A stretch of DNA of 64,000 bases from Vitellaria paradoxa (Eukaryota > Streptophyta > Magnoliopsida > Ericales > Sapotaceae): the NCBI GenBank assembly GCA_019916065.1, contig CM034239.1, positions 47,629,812-47,693,811 on the forward strand, in the 5' to 3' direction. The number at the start of each line of letters is the position of its first letter. Within the stretch, counting starts at the first letter, position 1. A program made the position numbers and the translations under genes. This document shows, piece after piece, positions 23,376-36,200 of this stretch. The notes beneath the pieces were generated by a model. It ran no database searches. It was given only the letters and a program-made list of their open reading frames with translations, and had not been told where the DNA came from.

Positions 23376-25088
23376 ATGGCGAAGACGAGGAAACAACTGT
23401 TGTCTTCGGCGCCATGGAGAGGCGAAGAGAGCGGCGAGGCCGACAAGTTCAAAGATGCGAAGCTCAAAGTCACCAACCAGCCGGGAGGCACCCCAACCAT
23501 GCACGTCCCTCGCAAGAGGTCCAACAAACCCTCCGCCACCGGCGGCGACGACCGAGATGATTCTCTCTCGGAAATCGATCCTGAACTCCGTTACAGCTTC
23601 CAGCGCAATTTCCAGGTGAATTTCGGTGTGAATTGTTGCCGGAATTTTTATCTGATATTTCGTTGATTTTAGAGAATTGAATCCCAATGCCCGTCTATAA
23701 AAAATGTGCTTTTCTCTCAGCTCAATTCATTTCTTTTCTTTTCTTTTTTAATTGTTGGACGGATAAAGAAAATGAAACAAAAAAAAAAAAGGTTTTATTT
23801 TTCCTTTTGTTTGGCTTGATTATAAAAATGAAAAGAAAATAAGTAGGCATTTGTTAAATCATTTATAGGGTAGCAATAAAAAATAAACATGTATAGGAAT
23901 GGTTTTGAGAAAAAATTGAAAAAGAACCATAAACTTTTAGGAAAATCAGAATTTTTTTTTTCCCAAATACTCAAGCCTGGAAATTTAAGGGATGCATTGG
24001 ATTGAATTGAATAGTCAAGCTATTGGGTGTTTCAAAATTAGTTACTTAGTTGTGTTTCTTTGTATTTGTAGTTAGCTCTTACACATTTTGTGTAAATATT
24101 AGTTGCTTGCAATTTGCATCTTTTGCGGCCCAGGGTTCATTGCAAGTTGCATCTTTTGTGGCCCAGAGGTCAAGATTTATTGCAGAGGATTTATGGAATA
24201 TCAAGAAGTTCCTTCATTTTAATTCATAGGAAATGAAGCTGTCTTTTCTTTGTAGAAGTTTTCAATGGTCTTTTTCCCATTTCTTCAAAATTGCAAATTC
24301 ACAGTGGTCTTCACCTGCATTCTGCTTCAAACGACATGGCAGTTTGGAGTTTTTTTGTTCCTGTTTTAACTTTCTTCACTAACATGCTTCCTATTTCTTT
24401 TATTTGTTCCCGCGTATGAAATATTTTGATCCTTCAACTGAATGTTATTTCTTTCATGTAACTACAGTTTCTTCAAAGGGTATTCAGCATTGATACTGTT
24501 GTGAAACCTCTTCCTCCTACGATGGCATACAATGTTTCCCGCAGCTTGAGCTTCTTTACACGTATATTCACACAGTTCCTTGGTAAGCTTATATGTTTTG
24601 GCTTTTGCTCAGTGGTATTGAGAGGCTCATCCCTTTGTCCGCACAATTTAGCTTAGTGTATTCCATGTCTGGTTAATTGGTTTTCTTGGACAGTTTTGAG
24701 GGCACTTTTTATTCCATGTTTTCGTGTGCACAAGGGCACAGAGATGTACATCATGAATGAAATTTGCAAATTGCAATCTCAATGGGTGCTTTAGGCTATT
24801 TTGAATGGGTTATGGCTTGATGAAACAGTGCTGCCCTGACATCACCCATTTGTTTGTAACTTTTTTTTATCAATTTTATATTCAGTCTGCTTGTTGGTCC
24901 CTATTCCGTGTTCCTCTTATTCACTCTGTGAATAAAATGATCAAAACTTTCCCTGGTTTGTCAATTGTCTCTCTCTTTTTCCCCCAAATTTATCAAGTTT
25001 TTTTTTTTGGGCAGATCCTGAAGGTATCTCAAATGCGCAGAAGTCTCTTGGATTAGGACAAGAAGAGAAAGTCCGCCGTGTCCGCTGA
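23376..25088 (+). CDS. Small conserved-looking plant protein, function unknown
   Basis: Three exons (23376-23615, 24468-24582, 25015-25088) with canonical splice sites and matching phases give 142 aa ending at TGA. I do not recognise a characterised family, although the wording of exons 2 and 3 looks strongly constrained. The N-terminal 75 residues are basic, polar and probably disordered (MAKTRKQLLSSAPWRGE... VPRKRSNKP), followed by SLSEIDPELRYSFQRNFQFL. The middle (QRVFSIDTVVKPLPPTMAYN, then SRSLSFFTRIFTQF) looks helical and amphipathic. The C-terminus (DPEGISNAQKSLGLGQEEK plus VRRVR) is basic. There is no signal peptide, clear membrane segment or metal site. The start is the first ATG in a frame that is open further upstream; it fits exon 1 but is not proven. 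Confidence 0.8.
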
Positions 25089-25482
25089 ACTAACAAATTT
25101 AACTGAGAACTATTGTGTTTTATCTTTTTTTTTTTTGTGATATTAAAAACTGTAGTTTGAGCTGCCATACATATTGGATGGTTTCGTGACACAATAATCG
25201 TGAGATTCCGATACCATTTTATATCATCTATAATCTCCTATATTTCTTTTCTTATATTATGGGGATGATGTGTGGTTACTGCAAAACGGCAATTGCTCCA
25301 ATGTAAGTTTGTTGGTTATATTGGAAAATGGAGTAAGCAATCTGAAAAGTAGGGTCGCCATAATGCATTAGCTACAGCCTACGGGTGCATGTGTCCATGA
25401 TTGTTCACATGCAAAGTCTCCTACAAAGGAAGAGAACATTCGGATACAATTGCAGGGTGGTCTTTTATTTTTTTGTTTTTTT

Positions 25483-25506
25483 GGGGGGGGGGGGGGGGGG
25501 AGGGGG
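25483..25506 (+). repeat. Long G tract
   Basis: Eighteen consecutive G, then A and five more G, preceded by T-runs. Such a tract could form a G-quadruplex and is prone to length change. On the opposite strand it reads poly(C) followed by A-rich sequence. Confidence 0.95.
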
Positions 25507-25624
25507 TTGTATTGGCCGAGTCTCATGTAGAGGCTTTCCAGTCCAAGAGGATCCTGCTCTGTTTTCAGGATTCGGGGGCAATAACATTGCTGTAATGTCA
25601 GTTCGGGACATCAGGTCGGAAATT

Positions 25625-25865
25625 ATTAGATTAAAATTTAATAGTTGAGATTTATTTACATATTTTTAATTTAAAAAAATATGAATATATTTGAACCTTA
25701 AAATTATTAGATTAAAATTTGATGGTTGAAATTTATTTAAATATTTTTAATTTAAAAAAATATAAATATATTTGAACCTTAAAATTATTAGATTAAAATT
25801 TGATGATTGAGATTTATTTATATATTTTAATTTAAAAAAATATAAATATATTTATACCATCAAAT
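25625..25865. repeat. 81-bp tandem repeat, three copies
   Basis: ATTAGATTAAAATTT recurs at 25625, 25706 and 25787, an 81-bp period, each time followed by a variable TTGAGATTTATTT and a TTTAATTTAAAAAAATAT segment. The downstream ACCATCAAATTTTAATTT is an inverted match to part of the unit, so the array can fold back. Confidence 0.85.
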
Positions 25866-26630
25866 TTTAATTTATCGGTCTCAATTTTGTAATCAACCAG
25901 CTATGTCATCTTTCCTTTTCTCTGTTTTCTAGCCCCCACTTTTGATTTGCTTCCACATACTCAGCTACACATCAGTGAGTGGAAGAGGCCTCGTGGTGAC
26001 ACGAAGTGTTTTAATTAAAATACTTTTAATTAAATATTTTTTAACATTTTCTGATATTTCGATAATAAAGTTTACTCCTATTGTAGTGTATTTTACAAAA
26101 ACTGAGAGTAAAAAAATTCGTTATTCCACCTAATTGATTATTTATTTTTAGATAAAAAAATATATCATAAAAATAAAGTAATTTAGTATTAAAATAGCAT
26201 ATTTTAAAAATTTGGATACGCAATATATTTTTTAAAAAATATATAAGTAAAAGAGTATATAAACACATAAAATATAAAAAAATATAATTTTTAATATTTT
26301 GAACGAGGTATAGGCTCGTAAACTTTACTCTAAGCCGAAAAGAAACAATAAAACATATTTGGGTGGTGTAAAAAATATAATTTTTTGCATTTTAAAAATT
26401 TTCTCATAAAATTTAGCACCTCAATACAAAAAATATATAGTATACCTTTGATAAAATAATAGTACTGGGACCAAAAAAAAAAGTTATTAATTAAGCGAAG
26501 TATTAATTTATTGATGAATTAATGCATTATTAATTTATAGAAGTAACTACAATTTTTATTTTTATGCTAGGCCTATGCATTTTTTAAACCAAATAAAGTT
26601 CATGTATATTTTTTAAGAGGAAATATGGTA

Positions 26631-26790
26631 TGTTTGGAGTTGTATAAAATTATATAAAATAGTATAAAATTGTAAAAGAAAATATCTCGTAATTCGTGCA
26701 ATGAGTGAAAAATTTAAATTTTATTGTCTCGTAATTCGTATTTTTAGAGATTTGTAAAATTTTATTTTATTTTTGATAGCTCCAAACGGA
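26631..26790 (+). mobile_element. MITE-like element, family B copy 2
   Basis: It starts TGTTTGGAGTTGTATAAAATT and ends GATAGCTCCAAACGG, forming inverted termini (TTTGGAG against CTCCAAA). It matches the reverse complement of 22915-23056 over its length. The CTCGTAATTCGT phrase occurs twice inside it. Confidence 0.6.
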
Positions 26791-27291
26791 GCCATAAATA
26801 ATGCTTGATTCATATTTTAAGAAAATATAATAATTTTATTATATTTATTAGTGTATTAAAAAATTATTAAATCACAGTAAATAGGTCTTCAGTAAATTTT
26901 TAATAATATATTATCTTGTAAATTTAAAAAATTATTAATTTAACACGTTGATTTTAAGTCAAATTAAGTAAAAATATTATTTAAAAAATATTTTTTAATC
27001 GAGTATTATTTTACCAAGATTATGAGGTTGATTCAGCGGGTCAGTTTTTTTTTTTGTTTGTTACCCGATCGATCCCTCACTTACCAATTGCGATCCCTGA
27101 GTTGAAGAACGAGTAATGCGTCGAAGGCGTTGGGGTAGCTCCCGGTCTTCGTAGCTTTGCCCAAAGAAACAGATCTCTCCCTCTCGTTCTCAAATCGTTG
27201 TGGGAGAGGTTTCAATAGTTGGGTCTATTACCAGTGCGTTTTGAGCCCCCAAGTCTTCTGATTCAGTTGGGTAAAAGAGAGATTTAGAACA

Positions 27292-30200
27292 ATGGACAAG
27301 TCCAGTGCTTTGGACTACATCAACCAGATGTTTCCCACAGGTCGCCCATCTCCCTACAAACTCATTTATTTCTTTCTGTGTGAATATTATATCCATACGT
27401 GCTCATCTTTACATGTCTCTCGATCGTAAAATATTCGCAAGTTCAATTCTTCAATCAATGTTTACGATCCTTGATATTTATTTATTTTTTTTAATATACC
27501 CATCATATACACATAGTGATCCCTTCCACATGGTCACTGATGGTTGAGTGCTCTATTTTTATGCCATGTATACGCACGCCTTTGAAATACGTACATCACC
27601 TGTGTGTTGGATTCCCCATTTGTGAGCTTGTGTTTGAGGAGAATTGACTGAGAACAAGGGAGGGGATACTTTTGAAATGGCCTTTTGATGGGTTTCTAGA
27701 GGGACCTTGTACTGCTAATGGTTTTCGGGTTCATGGAACTTCACATTTGATTTCATTTCGAGAGTGAATTTCACTTTCAAGGATCAGAATTTTGTTTGGG
27801 TAGGTTGTTTCAATGCTTATGAAATATAAAATTATTTGGTGGTGTGACAATATATAAAAATGTTTGGAAATATAAATTGTTTTTTTTTTTAATATATGAT
27901 AACCTAATAAAAAAATTAATTAAATGATTTATGTCATAGTATATTATACCATATTTTTTGTATTTTAATTTGTTTGAGTTTTGAGGGAAACAACAGAATT
28001 ATTATTTCTATGGTGTATGGTGTGTTTTGTCGGTCTCTGAGAAAATGGAAATGTTGTTTTCACTGTTCTTATATAAAAGAAACAAAATTTTGTTCCTTAG
28101 ACCAAATGCCAAAAAAATTCCAGCCCCTGCATGGTGTCATGTGAATTGTCTCGACCTTTTGCGGTTCTTTAACTGTAATTTATTTATGTGGGTATCCAAA
28201 TAGCAGCCTAGAAGATGAAGTTGGTGTTAGAAATGACTTGTAGTCCTCAATTAACATCTCTCACTGCCCATGTGCTGTTAGGAATACACTCAATATACAG
28301 TGTTGGCCCAACTTGTGAAATGTTAGGCTTGTTCTTTTACATACCGTTGATCTAATCTCAATTACCACTTTATCATGACCAAAATATAATAATGAGTGGT
28401 TGTCTTCTGAAGTATCTTGGAGCATACTTTGGTTTAAAGAAAGAAGAATGGGTAAGGAGTATTTATCACAGTTAATGACAGAATATGTTCCACACTTTCC
28501 AAAGCAGCTCATTTTATTGTAATGATTACATATGAATTTATGAAAAAATTCCAATTTCCAATTGCTGAAGAGATGAAGCATAAAGAGGACTGCTACTCTC
28601 TTGAAGAACATTTTTGGGGTTAGTTATAATGATGTTGGCATAACCTTTAACTAAGTTTTCAATATCTATGTTTGAAATGTTATGTGCTTCATTGAAAATG
28701 TATCATTTGCATTCTTGAATTTTGTCATAATAATCTTTTTAGGAATATTTTTCTTCTTACCTAAACTAGTTGGGGTCGATGAGTTGAGTCAATGCTTTTA
28801 ACTTAATTGATGATGTAGATTATGATTTATATGCAGAGGCCTCTTTGTCTGGTGTGGAGCCACTCATGCAGAAGATACATGGTGAGATTCGCCGTGTGGA
28901 TGCTGGAATTTTAGCAGCTGTTCGTCAACAGGTCATACTCTTTGCTCATAGGGCTTATATATATATATATATATATATATCAATATAGGTATACCCGCTT
29001 TCGGTAAGACTAATCCCCTAGAGCTCCTATCTTGCCACACAAGGACTAGGACCACAGTAAAGCTGATGGGGTTTGAACTGGTGACCTCTACTTCAAATAG
29101 TAGAGATCTTACCTTTGAATTGTCTTCGTGTGGGCTTTTGCTCATTGCATTTTTTTTTTTCAATTATCAATTTCTAATTTCATTCATCCCATCTATTTGA
29201 TGCTATGGCTTTGATTTTTTGGTTGTTATTATTATTATTATTTTTTTGGGATGAGTAAAAGAATTTTATTAAAGAAAAAGCATCAACAAGATGCCATTAC
29301 AAAAAATGACAAGAGTACAATTTGTATCACCTCATCTACATGGACATGCTTTAAAATTATCTAAATCAGGATCTATACCCCAACTATCCAACTATACAAA
29401 TGGAAAAGAAAATAACTCTTCACTTTACGCAAAGATGATTTGATTCCATAAAAAATCAGCCTATTCCTATCATTCCACATGAACCAAGGTAGGGAAACCA
29501 GGGTAAGATGCCAAGTCTTCGACGTTTGACTCTCGACCTTGTAACCCCACTAGGAAAGGAAAAGGCCTTTGAGATCTTTAGGTTGTACCCAACAAATTTC
29601 AAAACTATTGAAGACCCAAATCCATAACTCCCTTGTCCAATCACAATGAATGAAGATGTACTAATGGACTTGGCTTGCTTCTAGCAAAGGCGACATGTGT
29701 TCTCCATTGGGTGGCCCCTCCTCTGGAGGTTGTTGATGGTTAGGATCTTGCCTTGGAGTGAGTGCCAAATAAAGAAAACCGCCTAGGCATGGCTCTTGAC
29801 TGCCAAATCCTTCTCAGGGAAAGTTGGTATCTGAGCCGGTACACAAGGCTTTGTAAAAAGACTTGACTGCAAACTCTTTTGACTTTGTGAGATCCCATAG
29901 GATGGTGTCTTCTCCCATTTCTGAATCGGTCATTTGCAAAAGTCTGAGCAAATCAACATATTTTTTCACTTCCTAGCCAAACAAATTTCTTGTAAACTTG
30001 ACATCTCACACCTTGCTTTGATTCTTACGGTCAAGCACCAAGGCATCTTTGTTTTGGGTAAGGTCTAACAAATTTAGGAAAAGGTTTGGTAATTTCCGTC
30101 TTTAATCCACTTATGATTCCAGAAGCTTGCTCTTGAACCCTCCCCGGGCTTCGATCTAATGTGAGGACTGAAGATGTCCCATCTTTTGGTGATGCCAACC

Positions 30201-33200
30201 CAAAGGCTGGTGCCATAGGTGCCCAAACTGTATCTAATATTCCAATCGTCCTAATCTATTACAAACTTTGAGGATATGATCTTTCGCCAAGGCCTTTCCT
30301 TTTCTCTTGTAAATCTCCAAAGCCACTTGCTTAGCAAAGCTTCATTGAATAGCTTAAGATTTCTGATACCGAGCCCTCCTTCTTTAATGGGGGAACATAT
30401 TGTATTCAAATCAACAAGTGTACTTGAAGAGCCCCTTTCCCTTCCCCATAAGAAATTTCTCTAGCACCTTGATGATTGAGATGGGGGCTGAAAATAGGGA
30501 CATGAAATAGATGGGGAGGCTTGAGAGTGTGCTCTTGATTAGATTGAAGCAAAATACGATCAGTTTGTTTTTCAGTGAATGATAATTTCATAAAATGGGT
30601 GCCAAAGGGGTGCAAATCGTTGGATATATTGAAAAACTATATTCTATGCCTCTTCAAAATTCCAGTATCTATATTACCTAAAAACCCATCCAAGAGTTAA
30701 CACATTCTCATTCAAATATGCAACAAATTTTGAGAATGATTGGATCATGCGTGGTGGTGGAATGGTTGGATGTTGCATATATGTCAATCCCAGCAATTAT
30801 GTCAATCAATTAGTCCACGGGCTCTACCAAATTCCAATGCACCTATAAGTTCTTATGGATACTTGGTAGATTATCAGTTAATAAATTTTGAAGTCTTGTA
30901 GATTTAACCATATCTTGTTTGCCAAAAAAAAAGTGGGATGGATATTAATTGTCTGAAAATATACAAGACATTTAGTCATGCTTTACAATGCCATCTTCAT
31001 ATTGGATTTATTTTGAGTGAGAAATCTTTGATATTGCAACACTGAATGGCATGCATAATCTACTACTGTATGTACATTGCATGTGTGGTTTTGAAGCTGG
31101 CTATAGTCTGTTTCCTTCCTTGTACATTGAGATAGATTCTTTCTATACCACTCATGTAGCCACTCACATTTCATGCATTTCTTTTCGGATGACATTTTCT
31201 TTTAATATTTTTTTTGGGAGACAATTTCTTTGACTACTGAACCGTTGTAATTCCAGAGTAATTCGGGAACCAAAGCCAAGGAGGATCTTGCTGCAGCTAC
31301 ACATGCTGTGGAGGTTTGTTCATAAGAATCAATTTGCACTACATTTTTTTTTGAACATCACTCCCCGCTCCCCGTGGGCCAAAAAAAAAAAAAAAAAAGA
31401 GAGGAAACTTTGTTTGTCTATCATAAAAACACCACTAACCTTGTTTTGTCAGCCTCTATATGCGGCTGACAGTATATGGATTTTATTAATTTAGTTATTA
31501 CATCTGTTGTTAAGCAGGAACTCATGTATAAGATTCGTGAAATAAAGAGTAAAGCTGAGCAAAGTGAAACAATGGTTCAGGAAATATGCCGCGACATTAA
31601 AAAGTTAGATTTTGCAAAGAAACATATAACAACAACAATCACTGCCCTCCATCGCCTTACCATGCTAGGTTGGTTCTGTCTCTTTCTGAACCTCTCGTCT
31701 TCTATCAACTCATTATCAAGAACAATGAGGAGTCAGGAAAAGTACACTATCTTGTTATGTATTTATAATTTCAGTTTGGGTGACTTCTTGTACTCTCAAT
31801 GTAATCAATCCTGTTGCATTCAGAAATATAGTTTGGTTTATCAAATTGTGTATAGGACCAGATAAAGAATCATAACTGATTCCTTGGAAAGTTGAATTTT
31901 GAAATCATTTTATTTTTAGTTTATTTCCCCCTTAATAATCTATTACTGGAGAATTTGTCTTACAACGTAAAACATCTAATTGATTGTTGATGGTTATGTT
32001 GTTTAGGCAATAAATATTATATATTTTCTCCATTCTTCATCCATAAATTTGATGTCTTAATTATAATGAGCATTATCTGATCTAGGGAGTTTATTTGAAA
32101 ACTTGAAAACTAACAAATAAGTATTTTAATGACTGTTAAGATAGCTTGATGTATATTGTTGGGACATTTCCTAATAATTTAAACTTTTGGAATAATTGGT
32201 TAATTAATGTGGTATTAGGGTTCTGTTTCTAGGAGGTTCTGGTTAAGACTTGTTAATTGTGTTTGTTCCTCCATTTATTATTTTGCACTTTGTTCCATTT
32301 CTATTGCTATGCTTTTTTGGCTCAGTTTTCTTCTCTCCAGAATGCGTGAGATTGAGACAGGGTCGCACATAGGGATTGTTAAGATAGCTTGATATACATT
32401 GTTTTACGTAATTTCTAATAACTAAGTTTTTGAGATAATTATCTAGCACCATCACAGAGCAAAACACTTAAATTTACATAATAAGGCTACTCACAAAGTG
32501 CTCTTAAGGTCAAATTCCATATTTGCTTCTTTACTTATTTCTATGCTCTGCATTTGAAAGTTCATATATTGAAGGTAAAATGAAGTTTGTTGGGCATGCC
32601 TGCGTTGCAAATTGGAAGAGCCATTTTTTGATAATATATTTTTATTTTTATTTTTTTCTCATCATGTTTTGATACCCGTGCATGCACCTAAATTGTGTGC
32701 TCCATACATGGCTGCATAGACATCCAGGTCATGAATCGATAGCACTAGTTGGTTCTTCAAGAAAGCATAACTTGGTTGGTGCATCATTTGTGTTTTATCT
32801 TTGATGAAGACCCTTAATTTGTGCATGTAATCTTTCACAAAATATTATAAACAAAAATGAAAGTTTTGCCTGGACTAGAAGCCTACAGCTGCAAAATGGA
32901 ACTGAATTTGGAAGCTGTAACTAAGATGAATTTCTTCATCTTAACTGGTTGATCAGCAGAGTGCGTGGATGTGGGGATTTGGATCCAAATATGTTATTTG
33001 GTATTGGAAATTTAATCATGCCTCAAGTGTTACTGTAATATTTGGTCCACATTCAATGTGATTCCTTGAACAGCTCTGGAATACCAAGTTCAAATATCTT
33101 TGTAAATTCTTACTGCGTCACCCTTTTGTGTATTATGGTAGTTTCTGCTGTGGAACAACTTCAGGTAATGGCTTCAAAACGGCAATATAAGGAGGCTGCT

Positions 33201-36200
33201 GCACAGCTAGAGGTACCAATGCTGAATATATTGTTCAAAATTTTACTCTTAAGATTGCAGGTCTTCTAATGATCTGTTACTTAATTAGTTTTTTTCCTTC
33301 TACGATTTGTGCGCGCTTTAAATTTTGGATTTGTTAGTTCCTCATTTCCACATTTCCATCCTAGATAAAATATTACATTCTGTTGTTGCGAACCACACAA
33401 TTTCTGTGCAAACCTTCGGTCAAGGTTAGGAAGAATTTCCTTGCGGATCCCATCCGTTTAACTTTAATTATATTGAAGTGTAAATGGCCCTGATGTTAAA
33501 TGTTCATGAAGAAGTTATGCCCCCAAGTGTAAATTACAATTAACAAAGTCATATCCATATTCTCTTGCCATTGTGTTACCAAAATTTATACTATGGGTAT
33601 ACTTGTCCAGGTTGCCTCCATATTCTAGAAGTAAGATTTTTTGGCATGCGGAGGGTGAGGAAAGGGATCTGTGAATAAGATGTGAAAATATTGATATATT
33701 TATAAAAAGAAGTGAGATATAAATATTGATTCATGTTGCCACAATCCTTGAGCAAAGCTCTGTGTTAAGTGACCAATTGCCCCAAAATCTTAAGCTGTAA
33801 GGATATGGGCCGAACAACATATATTAAATTATTTCAACACTTCCCCTCATGTGCAACCCCAATTTACACATGGAGTAGAGACAAACAAACCAAATTAAAC
33901 AACGTGCACCAACACAAGCAAATTAAGTGCACAACAATGAATGGGGAATAACAAGATTCGAACCTAGAACCTCCTGGAACAAGAGCTCTGATATTATGTT
34001 AAGTGACTAATTGTCCCAAAAGTTTAAGCTGTTAGGATATGGACCCAATAATGTATATCAAGCTATTTCAACACTCTGCGTCAAGATTTCATTTTGAGTT
34101 GGTTTTATGCCAACTGTACTAAAATATATTTTTTTTGATACTCTTTTTTTTTGAAAAAAATCTCAGAATTAAAATATTGTTATATTGAAAAGTATCAAGG
34201 GGATGCCCAATTACAAGAAATAGGAGACCTAGCTAACTCGCTAAGTCTACATCTATGTGCTCTATAAAAGACGAATAGCTTTGTAACCCGGATCTGCTCC
34301 CATGTAATCCATCTAAGTAAACAAAAGAATACTTTCAATCTATATAATGGAAATTCAATGCCTTGAAAAGTTCTTATATTCCGCGCTCCCCAAATTACCC
34401 ACACCAAGCAAAAAGGCACGATCCTCCAAGCTTTCATCTTTCTTTTATGAATTCTAGTTCTCCAACATGACACAAACTTGTGCTTCGCCCCCATAGGAAA
34501 TACTCATTGCATGTCAAAATAGGAAAATGTCATATCTCACAATTCCTTAGACCTAGACCATGAACAATGAATGAGAAAGTAATCAATGGACTCACATCCT
34601 TCTTGCATAGACAACACCTATTAACCACTATTCTTATTTTCACAATAAGGTTACTGACTGTTAAGAATTTTATCATGAGTCAAACTCCAAATAAAGAAAT
34701 TCACCTTTATAGAAGCTCCTAAAGACCAAATATTCTTCCAACTGAAATTTTCCTCCCTTCTTCCAATGAAAATCTCATAATATGACATGGATTTAGAATA
34801 TTTCCAACAAATGCCAGCCTCTCCATCACCAAATTTAGAAGCGCACAGCAGAATAAGAAGATTCACAAAACCATCCACCTCCCAATCACCAACTTTTGAT
34901 GCTTGTACCAACTACCAAATTAGTCATGATTAACTTGTTGTGTGGCATGTTCTGCATGGGCTCGAACCTGATGGACAATTTGCAAATTTCTACTTATTAT
35001 TTTGGTTTGTTTTTAGTAATATTCTGTCATTCTTCATATAAAGGTGTATCCTGTTTGATAATTCTGATTAATAATGGATTCCAGGCAGTAAACCAGTTAT
35101 GTAATCATTTTGAAGCCTATAGAGATATTCCTAAGATTACTGAGCTCAGGGAGAGATTTAAGAACATTAAACAAATTCTGAAGTCTCACGTGTTCTCTGA
35201 TTTCTCAAGGTATGTTGGACCTGTATGGCAGATACTTGACAATGTTTCTGTTTTTAATGGTTAAAAAACATCTTCTAGGGGAAATTGTTTTTAGGAAATT
35301 TGGTTGATGTGGTAAAGTTTTTCTGTAAAATAAAAAAATGATATATATATATTTTAATTCTTTGTTTTCTGTCCCAACATGTCCTTCACATGCTTTTTGA
35401 CACTCTCTTTTTTCCTTTTTTGATGAGTATTCTCTTTTTTTATTTTTATGGGTATAAATTGAAGAACATGAACTTAGTTGACTTCTTGTTTATTGAATGC
35501 ACTTCCAATTCTTACCCTCCCCCCCTCTCTCTCTCTCTCTCTACCAGCTTAGGCACGGGGAAAGAGACTGAAGAAACTAATCTTCTGCAGCAATTAGCTG
35601 ATGCTTGCTTAGTTGTTGATGCATTGGAGCCATCTGTGAGGGAAGAGTTGGTTAAGAATTTTTGCAGCAGGGAGCTTACATCATATCGACAGATCTTTGA
35701 AGGAGCTGGTTTGTCCAATTTTATATTTTTCATTTAGTTCCTTTAACACTCACATGTATATTTTGCTTTGATGACCTTCATCTCTTTTCTATTTATTTTA
35801 TTTTTTTATTTAATTATTTTGTTAGAACTAGCAAAGTTGGATAAAACTGAGAGGAGGTATGCATGGATAAAGCGTCGGTTAAGAACAAATGAGGAGATAT
35901 GGAAAATATTTCCTTCTTCATGGCATGTTCCTTATTTGCTCTGTATCCAGTTCTGCAAATTGACAAGGTTTGCCATCTACTCTTCTCAGTGTTTCAATAT
36001 TCATCTTTGTGTTGAAGAATAACACGTAATGTGAGCATGATAAAATCATAGTAATCAACTTGAGAACAAATGTTGATTTTACTATCTACAACATGAATGA
36101 GGCATTTGGGACTGCTAACCCACAAAAACCTTGAAGCATATCTAATTACGGTCCCCTTGTTGCTATTGGATACGATAGAGCACATAAGGCTGCTCTGTTT

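Larger units (their letters stand above)
25089..27291. other. Intergenic region upstream of VPS53
   Basis: About 2.2 kb. It contains the 3' untranslated region of the 142-aa gene, a T-run/G-run composite tract (18 G at 25483-25500), an 81-bp tandem repeat (25625-25865), long AT-rich sequence, a MITE-like element (26631-26790), and a GC-richer final 220 bp that probably carries the VPS53 promoter and leader. No gene is visible. Confidence 0.6.

Noticed and set aside
28957..28980. Repeated AT units as a possible CRISPR or other array
   Set aside because: It is a plain AT microsatellite, one of several in the window.
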